In this document: piece by piece, positions 48,184 to 59,078 of the stretch
Position numbering within the stretch: the first letter of the stretch is position 1
Layout: every line of letters starts with the position of its first letter
Source of the DNA: Sphingomonas sp. BK345
GTDB taxonomy: Bacteria > Pseudomonadota > Alphaproteobacteria > Sphingomonadales > Sphingomonadaceae
Assembly (NCBI RefSeq): GCF_014193845.1
Contig: NZ_JACHZX010000001.1
Span: 558,001 to 622,000, forward strand
DNA: 64,000 bases
Direction of reading: 5' to 3'
Notes under the pieces: generated by a model
The model's input: only the letters and a program-made list of their open reading frames with translations
Told to the model about the DNA's origin: nothing
Databases searched by the model: none
Position numbers and translations under genes: made by a program

Positions 48184-49848
48184 CTAAGCCGCCGCGGCCC
48201 AGCGCACGCGATCGCGACCCGCCGTCTTGGCGGCGTAGAGCGCGTCGTCGGCGCGGCGATACAGTCGCTTCCACTCCGCCTCGGTCGCGATCGTGCCGCG
48301 CTCGCTGCCCAGCGAGGCGGTGACGGCGAGATCGAATGGCATCCGGGCCGCGCGCACCGCGCCGAGGATCTGGTCGGGCAGGTCGTCGCGCCCGGCGCCG
48401 GTCAGCACCGCGAACTCCTCGCCGCCCACGCGCGCCACCAGCGCGTCGTCGGGCACCACCGCGAGCAGCGCGCGCGCGAAGACGCGCAGCACCTCGTCGC
48501 CGCCGTCGTGGCCGAGCGTATCGTTGACCTGCTTGAAATGATCGATGTCGATCAGCACGAGCAGCTGGGGCTCGGCGCGCCCGATCGCCTCGCGCAGGAA
48601 GCTGCGGCGGTTCATCAGCCCGGTCAACGGGTCGCTGTCGGCGAGCAGCCGCGCCAGCATCTCCTGCTCGCGCGCGGCGTCCCGCTCCTCCACCACCAGC
48701 TTGATGCGCCACGCGATCACCAGCGCGCTGCATGACGCCTCGAGCGCCATCGCCAGCAGGGTCGAATTGTCGATGAAGAAGTTCCAGCGCACCAGCCCCG
48801 CCGCCTGCGCGACGCGCAGCCCGGCGAAAGCGAGCGGCGTGCCCCAGGCGAGCATGAACACGCGCGCGTGCGGCGTGTCGGCGCGCCAGCCGCGCCACAG
48901 CAGCGGCAGCGCCAGGGCTGCCACCGCGGCGAAGCTGGCGGTCAGCGCGGCGTCGAGCCAGTGCGATGCCCGGGGCATCAGCGTGCAATAGAGCGTCGCG
49001 GTCACCAGTACCGCACCGACCGACGACGTCGCCGTGCGCCCGACCCAGCCGGCGAACACGCGCGGGTGGAAGAAGCGCCGCGCGAACAGGATCGCGAAGC
49101 TGAGCGCCAGCGCCAGCAGCGCGGTGTTGAGCCGCAGCCGCAGGTTGTTGTCCATGCCCGTGAGCTGGCCGAGCAGCCCGGAGGAGCTGACACCATAGGC
49201 CAGCAGGCACAGCACCATCGCGCAATAGGGCGGGTGGAAGCGCTGGCGCAGCGCCGCGCCGAGCGCGAGGTTGGACATCAGCAGCGCCACGCACAGCCCG
49301 GCGAAGGCGGCGTAGAAGGCGGCCATCGCCACCTCCATCCGCGTCGACTGCGCCGGCGTCGCGACGCGCGGGTCGATGACGATGCCGCGCGTGACCGGCG
49401 CGCCGCGAACATGCCACAGCAGCGCGACGGGCCGCGCGGCATGATCCGGCAGCGCCAGCTCGAACACCGCGCCGAGCTTGAGCCGCTGCCACGCGGTCGC
49501 GCTGGTGAAGCCGGTCGAGCGTGTCGTGCCGTCGGCGTAGCGGACGTGGAGCGTCGCGGCGTCCTGCCAGACGCTGGCGGAGCGGATCAGCGAGCCGCGC
49601 GCGATCACGGGCAGGCGCGGCGCGAGCACCCAGTAATCGCCCGGTCCGGCGCTCCGCTGGTCGCTGGTGCAATCGAAGCCGCGCGGATCGGCGAGCACCG
49701 CGGCGGCACGTTCATGGGGCAGCGCGTGGCGGAAACAGGTCGCGAGCGGCGTCCCCGCCAGCGCCGCGGCCGGGGGCGCGAGCGCGACAAAGGCGCCGAG
49801 CAGAGCGAGCGCGCGCGCGATCCAGCGGATGACCGTCCCCCCGTTCAT
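48184..49848 (-). CDS. 7TM-type diguanylate cyclase (GGDEF)
   Basis: 554 residues. N-terminal signal/anchor, a periplasmic beta domain (about 30-165) and seven membrane helices (about 172-390) as in 7TMR-DISM sensors, then a GGDEF domain from about 395. The active loop is GGEEF at 475-479, and the core LTGLMNRRSFL and LVLIDIDHFKQVNDTLGHDGGDEVLR are intact, so it should make c-di-GMP. The inhibitory RxxD site 5 residues before GGEEF is not present (the stretch is VPDDALVARV), so product feedback is probably weak. No EAL domain. Divergent from no gene; a family repeat lies upstream. Confidence 0.93.
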   Translation of the reverse strand: MNGGTVIRWIARALALLGAFVALAPPAAALAGTPLATCFRHALPHERAAAVLADPRGFDCTSDQRSAGPGDYWVLAPRLPVIARGSLIRSASVWQDAATLHVRYADGTTRSTGFTSATAWQRLKLGAVFELALPDHAARPVALLWHVRGAPVTRGIVIDPRVATPAQSTRMEVAMAAFYAAFAGLCVALLMSNLALGAALRQRFHPPYCAMVLCLLAYGVSSSGLLGQLTGMDNNLRLRLNTALLALALSFAILFARRFFHPRVFAGWVGRTATSSVGAVLVTATLYCTLMPRASHWLDAALTASFAAVAALALPLLWRGWRADTPHARVFMLAWGTPLAFAGLRVAQAAGLVRWNFFIDNSTLLAMALEASCSALVIAWRIKLVVEERDAAREQEMLARLLADSDPLTGLMNRRSFLREAIGRAEPQLLVLIDIDHFKQVNDTLGHDGGDEVLRVFARALLAVVPDDALVARVGGEEFAVLTGAGRDDLPDQILGAVRAARMPFDLAVTASLGSERGTIATEAEWKRLYRRADDALYAAKTAGRDRVRWAAAA

Positions 49849-50195
49849 GACAATCGGCGTAACAGGGCCAACCCGAAGGGAAGGTTAACGGCGCGATCAT
49901 ATGTTGCGTGATGCGACGAGAAAAAGCGCGCGTCGCCGCCGCACCTGCCCAGGTCATGTCGGACTGTGTCGCTTCACTGGAGCGGAAGGCAACGGGAGGC
50001 AACGTAGCCAGCCGTCGTAAAGGGTGTTCCCCGGCGGAGGCCGGGGCCGAGCCGGGGACGGTCATGGCTCTCACCACCACCTTCCCACCCGGACCTCGGC
50101 CTTCGCCGGGGAACAATGTTCCATGCGAGGAGAGTGTCACCTCTCTGGACGGCGGCGGGGAACGCTCGTCCCCCGCCCCCTCGTCAGCCCTCGCC
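49849..50195. repeat. Intergenic region with GTTCCCCGG-type palindromic repeat (50023-50114)
   Basis: 347-base gap between the start of the cyclase and the end of clpA. At 50023-50114 lies a two-module palindrome: GTTCCCCGGCGGAGGCCGGGG at the left, and CCTCGGCCTTCGCCGGGGAAC at the right. It resembles family B in layout, with different tips. The rest contains no gene I can support and would carry the cyclase promoter. Confidence 0.7.
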
Positions 50196-52523
<2,328 letters not shown>

Positions 52524-52652
52524 CAGATTACTCCTAGCGAGCCGCGTGAGGACACGCGGCCCATCGTCACGAATGTCGTGATTGATTGGCCCCGCATCAA
52601 GCGCTGGCCTCCGCACCGGGAGCGATCGTTCGCCAGCCCAGTGCGCCAGCGT

Positions 52653-52850
52653 TCATCGCTTGAATAGCGCGTCCGCGCTTGCGCGATGGTTAACGGCCCC
52701 GTCTATTTTGCGCCGGACCCGCGCGATCTCGCCCTCCAGCGCGTCGGCGCGCGCCTCCAGCTCGATGACCGAAAGTCGGTCGAGATCCTCGCGCAGCAGC
52801 GCGGCGAGCGGGTCGTCCCGCTGCGGGCCGAGGATGTCGTCTAGGTCCAT
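52653..52850 (-). CDS. DUF1192 family protein
   Basis: 65 residues: DLDDILGPQRDDPLAALLRE, then DLDRLSVIELEARADALEGE, and a helical end. The family is small, cytoplasmic and mainly alphaproteobacterial; function unknown. Divergent from the quinone oxidoreductase at 52981, a pairing often conserved in alphaproteobacteria. Confidence 0.85.
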   Translation of the reverse strand: MDLDDILGPQRDDPLAALLREDLDRLSVIELEARADALEGEIARVRRKIDGAVNHRASADALFKR

Positions 52851-52980
52851 GTGCGGATCGTCCTACCGGGGCGGCGCGGAGTCAAGCCGCGGCGAACCCG
52901 AGTGTGGCGTGCGCGTTGACGCCCTCGCCGCGCCGGCCATAAGGCGGGGAAGACGCCAGAATGAAAGGGTTGCCCTAGCG

Positions 52981-53982
52981 ATGACCGACCTGCCCGAGGT
53001 GATGCTGGCGATCGATCCCGCGGAGTCCGGCGGCCCGGAGGTCCTGGTGCCGGTCGAGCGCGCGGTGCCGCGACCGGGCGCGGGCGAGCTGCTGGTGCGA
53101 GTCGCCGCGGCGGGGGTCAACCGTCCCGACGTGCTGCAGCGCCAGGGCAACTATCCCCCGCCCCCCGGCGCGCCGAGCGTGCTCGGGCTCGAGCTGGCGG
53201 GCGAGGTGGTGGCGCTCGGCGACGGCGTGGAGCCGGTGCTGCTCGGCCAGCCGGTCTGCGCGCTCGTCGCGGGCGGCGCTTACGCCGACTATGCGCTGGT
53301 GCCCGCGGGCCAGGCGCTGCCCGTGCCCGAGGCGCTGTCGATGACCGAGGCGGCGGCGCTGCCCGAGACGCTCTACACGGTATGGACCAACCTCTTCGAG
53401 CGTGCCTTCGCGATGGAGGGCGACACCGTGCTGGTGCACGGCGGCACCAGCGGCATCGGCACGATGGCGATCACGCTCTCCAACCTCTTCGGGCTGGAGA
53501 TCATCGTTACCGTCGGCTCGGACGAGAAGGCCGCGGCGGCGCGGCGGCTCGGCGCCGACCATGCGATCAACTATCGCTCGGAGGATTTCGTCGCGCGCGT
53601 CCGCGACATCACCGAGGGGCGCGGCTGCGCGGCGGTGCTCGACATGGTGGGCGGCGACTATGTGCCGCGCAACCTCCAGTGCCTCGCCGAGGACGGCCGC
53701 CACGTCTCGATCGCGGTGCAGCGCGGCGCCAACGCGACCGTGCCGTTGTTCGAGATCATGCGGCGGCGGCTGACGCTGACCGGCTCGACGCTGCGCGCGC
53801 GCGACGCCGGCTTCAAGGCGCTGGTCACCGACGAGATCGCGCGCACGGTGTGGCCCTTCGCCGCGGCGGGCAAGCTCAAGCCGGTGATGGACCGCAGCTT
53901 CCCGCTGGCGGAGGCCGCCGAGGCGCACCGGCGGATGGAGAGCGGCGACCATATCGGCAAGATCGTGCTGACGATGGGGTGA
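52981..53982 (+). CDS. NAD(P)H-quinone oxidoreductase, zinc-free MDR family (PIG3-like)
   Basis: 333 residues. GroES-like N domain (GELLVRVAAAGVNRPDVLQRQGNYPPPPGAPSVLGLELAG), Rossmann NADPH site VHGGTSGIGTMAI near 158 and YRS near 200, and the C-terminal HRRMESGDHIGKIVLTM. Zinc ligands of alcohol dehydrogenases are lacking, as in quinone reductases of the QOR/PIG3 type. Probably reduces quinones or enones with NADPH, for redox detoxification. ATG 52981 is the conserved start. Confidence 0.92.
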   Translation: MTDLPEVMLAIDPAESGGPEVLVPVERAVPRPGAGELLVRVAAAGVNRPDVLQRQGNYPPPPGAPSVLGLELAGEVVALGDGVEPVLLGQPVCALVAGGAYADYALVPAGQALPVPEALSMTEAAALPETLYTVWTNLFERAFAMEGDTVLVHGGTSGIGTMAITLSNLFGLEIIVTVGSDEKAAAARRLGADHAINYRSEDFVARVRDITEGRGCAAVLDMVGGDYVPRNLQCLAEDGRHVSIAVQRGANATVPLFEIMRRRLTLTGSTLRARDAGFKALVTDEIARTVWPFAAAGKLKPVMDRSFPLAEAAEAHRRMESGDHIGKIVLTMG

Positions 53983-53992
53983 GCGGCCCTTA

Positions 53993-54134
53993 GGTCCTCC
54001 CCGCATGGCGGGGAGGGGGACCAGCCGAAGGCTGGTGGAGGGGGGCGTCCGCATACGAGGCGGTGCGTTCGCGGAGATCCCCCTCCACCACTCGCCTACG
54101 GCGAGCGGTCCCCCTCCCCGTACCGGGGAGGATC
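53993..54134. repeat. Family A palindromic repeat (subtype 2)
   Basis: 142 bases between two convergent genes. Arms GGTCCTCCCCGCATGGCGGG and CCCGTACCGGGGAGGATC; inner modules CTGGTGGAGGGG and CCCCCTCCACCACTCG with GCCGAAGGC- and CGCCTACGGCG-type stem tips. Same subtype as 13691 and 55502. Confidence 0.87.
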
Positions 54135-54140
54135 TTGCCC

Positions 54141-55448
54141 TCAATCCTCCGCGATCAGGCTCGCCTTGCCCGTGTCGCGCATGCGCAGGTAGACCAGCAG
54201 CGACACGCCGATCATCACCGTGACGTACCAATAGAAGCCCTGCTCCCAGCCGTGCTGCTTGAAGCTCAGCGCGACATATTCCGCCGTTCCGCCGAAGATC
54301 GTGTTGGCCAGCGCGTAGGGCAGCGCCACCCCCAGCGCGCGGATGTGCGCGGGGAACAGCTCCGCCTTCACCACCGCGTTGATCGAGGTATAGCCGGTAA
54401 CGATCACCAGCGCCGCCATCACCAGCAGCCCCGCGACGGTCGCGTCGCGCGTGTGCTCCAGCGCGGAGAAGATCGGATAGGTGAACAGCACGCCCGCCAC
54501 GCCGAACGCGACCATCAGCGGCTTGCGCCCGATCCGGTCGGACAGCCCGCCCGCGACCGGCTGGAGCAGCATGAAGGCGAACAAGGTCACCGCGTTGATC
54601 TGGGTCGCGGTCTCCTTGGAGAAGCCCGAGGTGTTGACCAGAAACTTCTGCATGTAGATCGAGTAAGCGTAGAAGGCGAGCGTGCCCCCGGCGGTGAGCA
54701 GCATCACCAGCGCCGTCTCGCGCGGATGGCGGCGCAGCAGCGTGCCGAAGCCCGACTTGGGCGCGTCGCTCGCCTTGACCTTCTCGAAACTCTGCGTCTC
54801 GGCCAGCCCGCGGCGCAGCCAGAACACCACCAGCGCCAGCACCGCGCCAATCGCGAAGGGGATGCGCCAACCCCAGCTGGTCAGCGCCTGCTCGCTCATC
54901 ACCGATTGCAGCACCACCAGCAGCAGGATCGCGAGCAGCTGCCCCGAGATCAGCGTGACATACTGGAATGACGAGAAGAAGCCGCGCCGCTCCTTGCCCG
55001 CCATCTCGGACAGATAGGTCGCGCTGGCGCCATATTCGCCGCCGACCGACAGCCCCTGCATCAGCCGCGCCAGCACCAGCAGCGCGGGCGCGCCATAGCC
55101 GATCGTCTCGATGCCGGGGGAGCAGGCGATGATCAGCGAGCCGGTGCACATCAGCGTCACCGACAAGGTCAGCCCCGCCTTGCGCCCGCGGCGATCGGCG
55201 TAGATGCCCATGATCCACGCGCCGATCGGGCGCATCACGAAGCCCACCGCGAACACCGCCGCCGCGCTCAGCAGCTGCGCGGTCGGATCGTCCTTGGGAA
55301 AGAAATGCCTGACGAAATAGAGCGTGAACGCGGAATAGACGTACCAGTCGAACCACTCGACCAGGTTACCGGTCGAGCCGCCGATAATCGACTTGAGCCG
55401 GCCGGCGACGGGGGCGGCCTCGGGGGCGGTGGGCGGCGCGACGGCCAT
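54141..55448 (-). CDS. MFS transporter, metabolite:H+ symporter family (KgtP-like)
   Basis: 435 residues, 12 membrane helices. MHS-family signatures are visible: GSTGNLVEWFDWYVYSAFTLYF at the N terminus, GIYADRRGRKAGLTLSV, ARLMQGLSVGGEYGASATYLSE, and GLSDRIGRKPLMVAFG. Closest well-known members are KgtP (2-oxoglutarate), ProP (proline/betaine) and CitH (citrate). The nearby porin and DctB/DctD-like regulator pair point to a dicarboxylate. Start: ATG 55448 has AGGAGAG 5 bases upstream, better than ATG 55463. Confidence 0.88.
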   Translation of the reverse strand: MAVAPPTAPEAAPVAGRLKSIIGGSTGNLVEWFDWYVYSAFTLYFVRHFFPKDDPTAQLLSAAAVFAVGFVMRPIGAWIMGIYADRRGRKAGLTLSVTLMCTGSLIIACSPGIETIGYGAPALLVLARLMQGLSVGGEYGASATYLSEMAGKERRGFFSSFQYVTLISGQLLAILLLVVLQSVMSEQALTSWGWRIPFAIGAVLALVVFWLRRGLAETQSFEKVKASDAPKSGFGTLLRRHPRETALVMLLTAGGTLAFYAYSIYMQKFLVNTSGFSKETATQINAVTLFAFMLLQPVAGGLSDRIGRKPLMVAFGVAGVLFTYPIFSALEHTRDATVAGLLVMAALVIVTGYTSINAVVKAELFPAHIRALGVALPYALANTIFGGTAEYVALSFKQHGWEQGFYWYVTVMIGVSLLVYLRMRDTGKASLIAED

Positions 55449-55501
55449 GGCGTCTCTCCTCATCGTGTGTACGTTATCGCGTCGGTGGTGGAGGCGCCAA
55501 C

Positions 55502-55640
55502 AATCCTCCCGCTTGGCGGGGAGGGGGACCGCCGCGCGCCAGCGCGGTGGTGGAGGGGGCTCCCCGCGAAGTGCAGCGCCTGCGGAAGCCCCCCTCCACC
55601 AGCCTGCGGCTGGTCCCCCTCCCCGTGCCGGGGAGGATCG
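55502..55640. repeat. Family A palindromic repeat (subtype 2)
   Basis: 139 bases separating the MFS gene from the porin. AATCCTCCCGCTTGGCGGGG at the left and CCCCGTGCCGGGGAGGAT at the right form the outer arms; GGTGGAGGGGG and CCCCCTCCACC the inner pair. Lying inside a likely co-directional gene pair, it may reduce MFS expression relative to the porin. Confidence 0.85.
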
Positions 55641-55653
55641 TCGAACTGCCCCA

Positions 55654-57144
55654 TCAGAACCGCAGGCTCAGCCACGCTGCGAGGAAGTCCGAGCTATTAT
55701 ACCCCGCCCGCGTCAGCGCGTCCTTGGCGATCAGATGCTCGTAGCGCCCGGTGACGCTCACCCGCGGCGTCACCGCCCAGATCGCCTGGAAGCGCATCAG
55801 GTCGGCGATGCGCCTCCCCGCCACGTCCTGCGTGCCGGCGAAGGCGGCGCCCGAGGCGCGGTACACCGCGTCCTTCTCCGTCGCGCGCCACGCCATCGTG
55901 TACTCGCCCGTGACGCGCAGCGCCTTGACCGGGCTGAACGAGACGTTGGGCGAGACCGACATCAGGTTGGTCGGCGTCAGAAACAGCTGGTAGCTGTAGT
56001 AGATGTTGTTGCCGTAGAGCCCGCTCGCGGTGCGCAGCGTGCCGCCGTCATAGGCGCCCCCGCCGCTGGCATAGTCGAGGTGGACCCCGACCCGCGGCGC
56101 GCTCGCCGCCTTGCCGAGGCGGTAGGTCTGCGCGACGAAGGCCTGCCACGCGCTGATCGGGCGATCCCCGAACGTGCCGCCCTGATGGTTCACGGTCCAG
56201 TCGACCGTGACCGGCCCGGCGTCGCCGTAGAGGTGGAGGCCGTAGAACATCCGCTCCTCGCGCGCGACCGTGCCGTTCCAGCTCGCCGCGCGGTTGCGCA
56301 GCCGCCAGACGAAGGGGTCGAAGAACAGCTTGGAGCCGCCGAGGAAATCGCTCGGCACCGCATAGCCGAAAGTGACGCCGCTGAAGCGCCGCGCGCCGTC
56401 GGTGCGGTCGTCGCTCAGCTGCTGCTGGCCGTAGGCGATGTAGCGCAGGTCGAACACGTCGGCGCGCACGCGCCGGCCGCGCGCATAGGCGCGGACGCCG
56501 TCGAGCACGAAGTGGAGCGTGGGATCGTCGCGCACCGAGGTGAGCAGGTTGGGCCCGTCGGAGAATTCCTGCCGCCCGGCGCGCACGCCCACGGACGCGC
56601 CGCCGATCGTGCCATAGACCTCGCCGAAGCCCTGCGACAGCGTCAGCGCGTTGCGCAGGTTGCCCGCGGGCGTGCCGATGTTGACGCCGTCCACCCGCGC
56701 CTTGGCGAGCTCGCCGAAGACGCGGACATGCTCGCCGAGGTGGAGGTCGGCGCCGGCGAAGACGCGCAGCCGCTCCTGCCGCTGCGCCGCGCGGTCGCGC
56801 AGGTCGGGGTTGGTGGTCGCCTGGACGCGGTAGCGGAGCTCGCCCGAGAGCGAGAGATAGACCGAGCCGTCCTCAGTCAGCGGCAGATACTTGAGCCGGT
56901 CGAGCGGGTCGTCGCGCTGGTCCGCATCGGCCATCGCGCGCCAGTCCTCGGCCCAGCGCGAGACGTTGTACTTGCCCTGCGCGGTGCCCTCGCCGATCCC
57001 GGCAGCGGGGTATTCCGACGCGATCGGCGTCGCGGGCGCGGCCTTGCCGCCGCCCACGGGAGCGCCCGCCTGCGCGCCCGCGGGCGCCGCCGCCAAAAGC
57101 GCGGGGGCGAGCAGCGCGCTCGACATCAGTGAAACTCGTATCAT
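55654..57144 (-). CDS. Alginate-export family outer-membrane porin
   Basis: 496 residues. Signal peptide (MIRVSLMSSALLAPALLAAAPAGAQ), a short linker, then an all-beta region of the alginate_exp family starting near 90 (SLSGELRYRVQAT ... QERLRVFAGADLHLGEHVRVFGEL) and ending WLSLRF with C-terminal Phe for Bam-mediated insertion. Despite the name, sphingomonad members are general substrate porins. It is divergent from the DctB-like kinase, with which it shares 146 bases of promoter space. Confidence 0.9.
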   Translation of the reverse strand: MIRVSLMSSALLAPALLAAAPAGAQAGAPVGGGKAAPATPIASEYPAAGIGEGTAQGKYNVSRWAEDWRAMADADQRDDPLDRLKYLPLTEDGSVYLSLSGELRYRVQATTNPDLRDRAAQRQERLRVFAGADLHLGEHVRVFGELAKARVDGVNIGTPAGNLRNALTLSQGFGEVYGTIGGASVGVRAGRQEFSDGPNLLTSVRDDPTLHFVLDGVRAYARGRRVRADVFDLRYIAYGQQQLSDDRTDGARRFSGVTFGYAVPSDFLGGSKLFFDPFVWRLRNRAASWNGTVAREERMFYGLHLYGDAGPVTVDWTVNHQGGTFGDRPISAWQAFVAQTYRLGKAASAPRVGVHLDYASGGGAYDGGTLRTASGLYGNNIYYSYQLFLTPTNLMSVSPNVSFSPVKALRVTGEYTMAWRATEKDAVYRASGAAFAGTQDVAGRRIADLMRFQAIWAVTPRVSVTGRYEHLIAKDALTRAGYNSSDFLAAWLSLRF

Positions 57145-57290
57145 GACCTCTCCACGGGCTGGCGGCTCGACCCGGCGTGACGGCGGCCGTCGCTCTCGCG
57201 GCCATCGTACGTCGCCGCGACCGGGCGGGCGAAAACACGCTCATCCTAGGATTTCCGCGGCTCTGGGCACGACGAGGCGCGGGTTTCCGC
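57145..57290. promoter_or_regulatory. Shared promoter region of porin and DctB-like kinase
   Basis: 146 bases between divergent starts. It should carry the promoters of both genes. I scanned both strands for the sigma-54 form TGGCAC-N5-TTGC and found no convincing match, in line with the missing GAFTGA loop of the DctD-like regulator. Without a search for other sites, I cannot place the operator. Confidence 0.4.
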
Positions 57291-59078
57291 ATGGTCTCGG
57301 CGACCCCGATGCGGTATCCCGCACGCGTGTTCCCACCGCGTCGCCCCGGTCTGCTGCTCGCCGCGCTCGCGGTCGTGCTGCTCGGCGCGCTGTTCTATCT
57401 CGCCGCGGCGCACGTGACGCGGCAGCGCGCGCTCGACCGGGTGGAGGACGAGGCGCTGCGCACCGCGCGCCAGCAGGCGCGGCTGATCGACAGCGAGCTC
57501 GCCAAGTTCCGCCTGCTGCCGATCGTGCTGAGCGAATATGGCGACCTGCGCGACGCGCTGGTGCAGGGCGCCGCCTCCCGCGCGGCGACGCGGCTCGACG
57601 ACAAGCTCGCCTCGCTCGCGCGGCGCACCGGCGCGCCGGTGATCTACGCGATCGACTCGCGCGGCCTCACCGTCTCCGCGTCCAACGCCGCCGGCGCGCA
57701 GAGCTTCGTCGGCCACGACTACCGCTTCCGCCCCTATTTCCAGCAGGCGATGCGCGACGGCGCGGCGGAGCATTTCGCGCTCGGCAACGTCAGCGGGCGG
57801 CCCGGGCTGTTCATGGCGCGGCGGATCGACGGCGCCGCGGAGCCGCTCGGCGTCGTGGTGGTGAAGGTCGAGTTCGACGCGATCACGCGCGCCTGGGCCA
57901 ATGATCCCGGCGAGACCCTGCTCGCCGACGAGCGCGGCATCGTGCTCGCCGCGACCGACCCGCGCGCCGCGCTCCACGTGCTCGCGCCGCTGCCCCCCGC
58001 GACGCTCGCCGCGATCCGCCGCACCGGCCAGTTCCTCGATCGCCCGCTCGCGCCGACCCGCTACCGCCTCGCCGGCAGCGACGCCGTCGCGCCCGATGGC
58101 GCGCCGCTGCGCCTCACCGCGGTGCCCGCGGCACATGCGGGCTGGCGGCTGCTCCATCTCGTGCCCGTCACGCGCGCGCTGCGCGACGCCGCCAATCTCG
58201 CGCGACTCGCCACCGCCACCGCGGTGCTGCTGATGGCGCTGGTCGCGGCGCTGTGGCTGTGGCGGACCAGCCGGATCGCGCGCGCCACGGCGGATCGCGC
58301 CCGGCTCGAGCAGGCGGTGGCGGCGCGCACCGCCGAGCTCAGCGCGGCGATGGCGCGGCGCGAGGACGCCGACCGCCGCTTCCGCGCCGCGCGCGAGGAG
58401 CTGGCACAGGCCAACCGGCTCGCCTCGCTCGGCTCGATCACCGCGGGGCTAGCGCATGAGATCAACCAGCCGGTGGCGACGATCCGCACGCTCGCCGAGA
58501 ACGCGCGCCACCATCTCGCGCAGCAGCGCACCGAGCGCGTCGCCGCCAACCTCGACAGCGCAGTGGCGCTGACCGAGCGGATCGGCACGATCACGCAGGA
58601 GATGCGTCGCTTCGCCCGCCGCGGCAGCGGCACCGCGGGACCGATCGCGCTCGACGACGTGATCGACGGCACGCGGCTGCTGGTGGGCGACCGCCTGCGC
58701 GCCGCGCGCGTGGCGCTCGACTGGCCCCCGCCGGGACAGCCGAACGTGTTCGCCGGACGCGTGCGGCTCGAACAGGTGCTGGTCAATCTGATCAACAACG
58801 CGGTCGACGCGCTCGCCGGGCGCGCCGACCCGCGCGTCGCGCTGACCGTGACGACGAGGGAGGAGTGGGTGGAGCTGACCGTGGCGGACAACGGGCCGGG
58901 GATCGACCCGGCGCTGGGCGACGAGGTGTTCAGCCCCTTCGTCACGGGGCGCCCCGACGGGCTCGGGCTCGGGCTCGGCATCGCGCGCGACATCATCGCG
59001 CAGTTCGACGGCACGCTGCGGATCGTTCCCTCGCCGCTCGGCGGCGCGGCGTTCCGCGCGACGGTGCGACGCGCATGA
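57291..59078 (+). CDS. dctB: DctB-like sensor histidine kinase
   Basis: 595 residues from ATG 57291 (ATG 57309 possible). TM1 (about 19-40), a periplasmic dCache-like region (about 45-305; RFRPYFQQAMRDG is the conserved ligand-binding stretch of DctB-type sensors), TM2 (about 310-330), then a coiled coil and core with His389 in ITAGLAHEINQPV, N box NLINNAVDAL and G boxes DNGPGID and GLGLGLGIA. DctB senses C4-dicarboxylates; the Cache domain here could bind these or another carboxylate. Its TGA overlaps the ATG of the regulator by 4 bases. Confidence 0.9.
   Translation: MVSATPMRYPARVFPPRRPGLLLAALAVVLLGALFYLAAAHVTRQRALDRVEDEALRTARQQARLIDSELAKFRLLPIVLSEYGDLRDALVQGAASRAATRLDDKLASLARRTGAPVIYAIDSRGLTVSASNAAGAQSFVGHDYRFRPYFQQAMRDGAAEHFALGNVSGRPGLFMARRIDGAAEPLGVVVVKVEFDAITRAWANDPGETLLADERGIVLAATDPRAALHVLAPLPPATLAAIRRTGQFLDRPLAPTRYRLAGSDAVAPDGAPLRLTAVPAAHAGWRLLHLVPVTRALRDAANLARLATATAVLLMALVAALWLWRTSRIARATADRARLEQAVAARTAELSAAMARREDADRRFRAAREELAQANRLASLGSITAGLAHEINQPVATIRTLAENARHHLAQQRTERVAANLDSAVALTERIGTITQEMRRFARRGSGTAGPIALDDVIDGTRLLVGDRLRAARVALDWPPPGQPNVFAGRVRLEQVLVNLINNAVDALAGRADPRVALTVTTREEWVELTVADNGPGIDPALGDEVFSPFVTGRPDGLGLGLGIARDIIAQFDGTLRIVPSPLGGAAFRATVRRA

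Noticed and set aside
52560..52610. CTTGAT with a weak downstream box upstream of clpA, resembling a heat-shock (RpoH) promoter.
   Set aside because: Only the -35 half resembles the consensus, and the -10 half (CACGACAT) is a poor match. Without transcript data, it is not a supported promoter.
57145..57310. GGGCACGACGAGGCGC as a possible sigma-54 promoter before the DctB-like gene.
   Set aside because: The -12 half lacks TTGC at the required spacing, and the regulator lacks GAFTGA.
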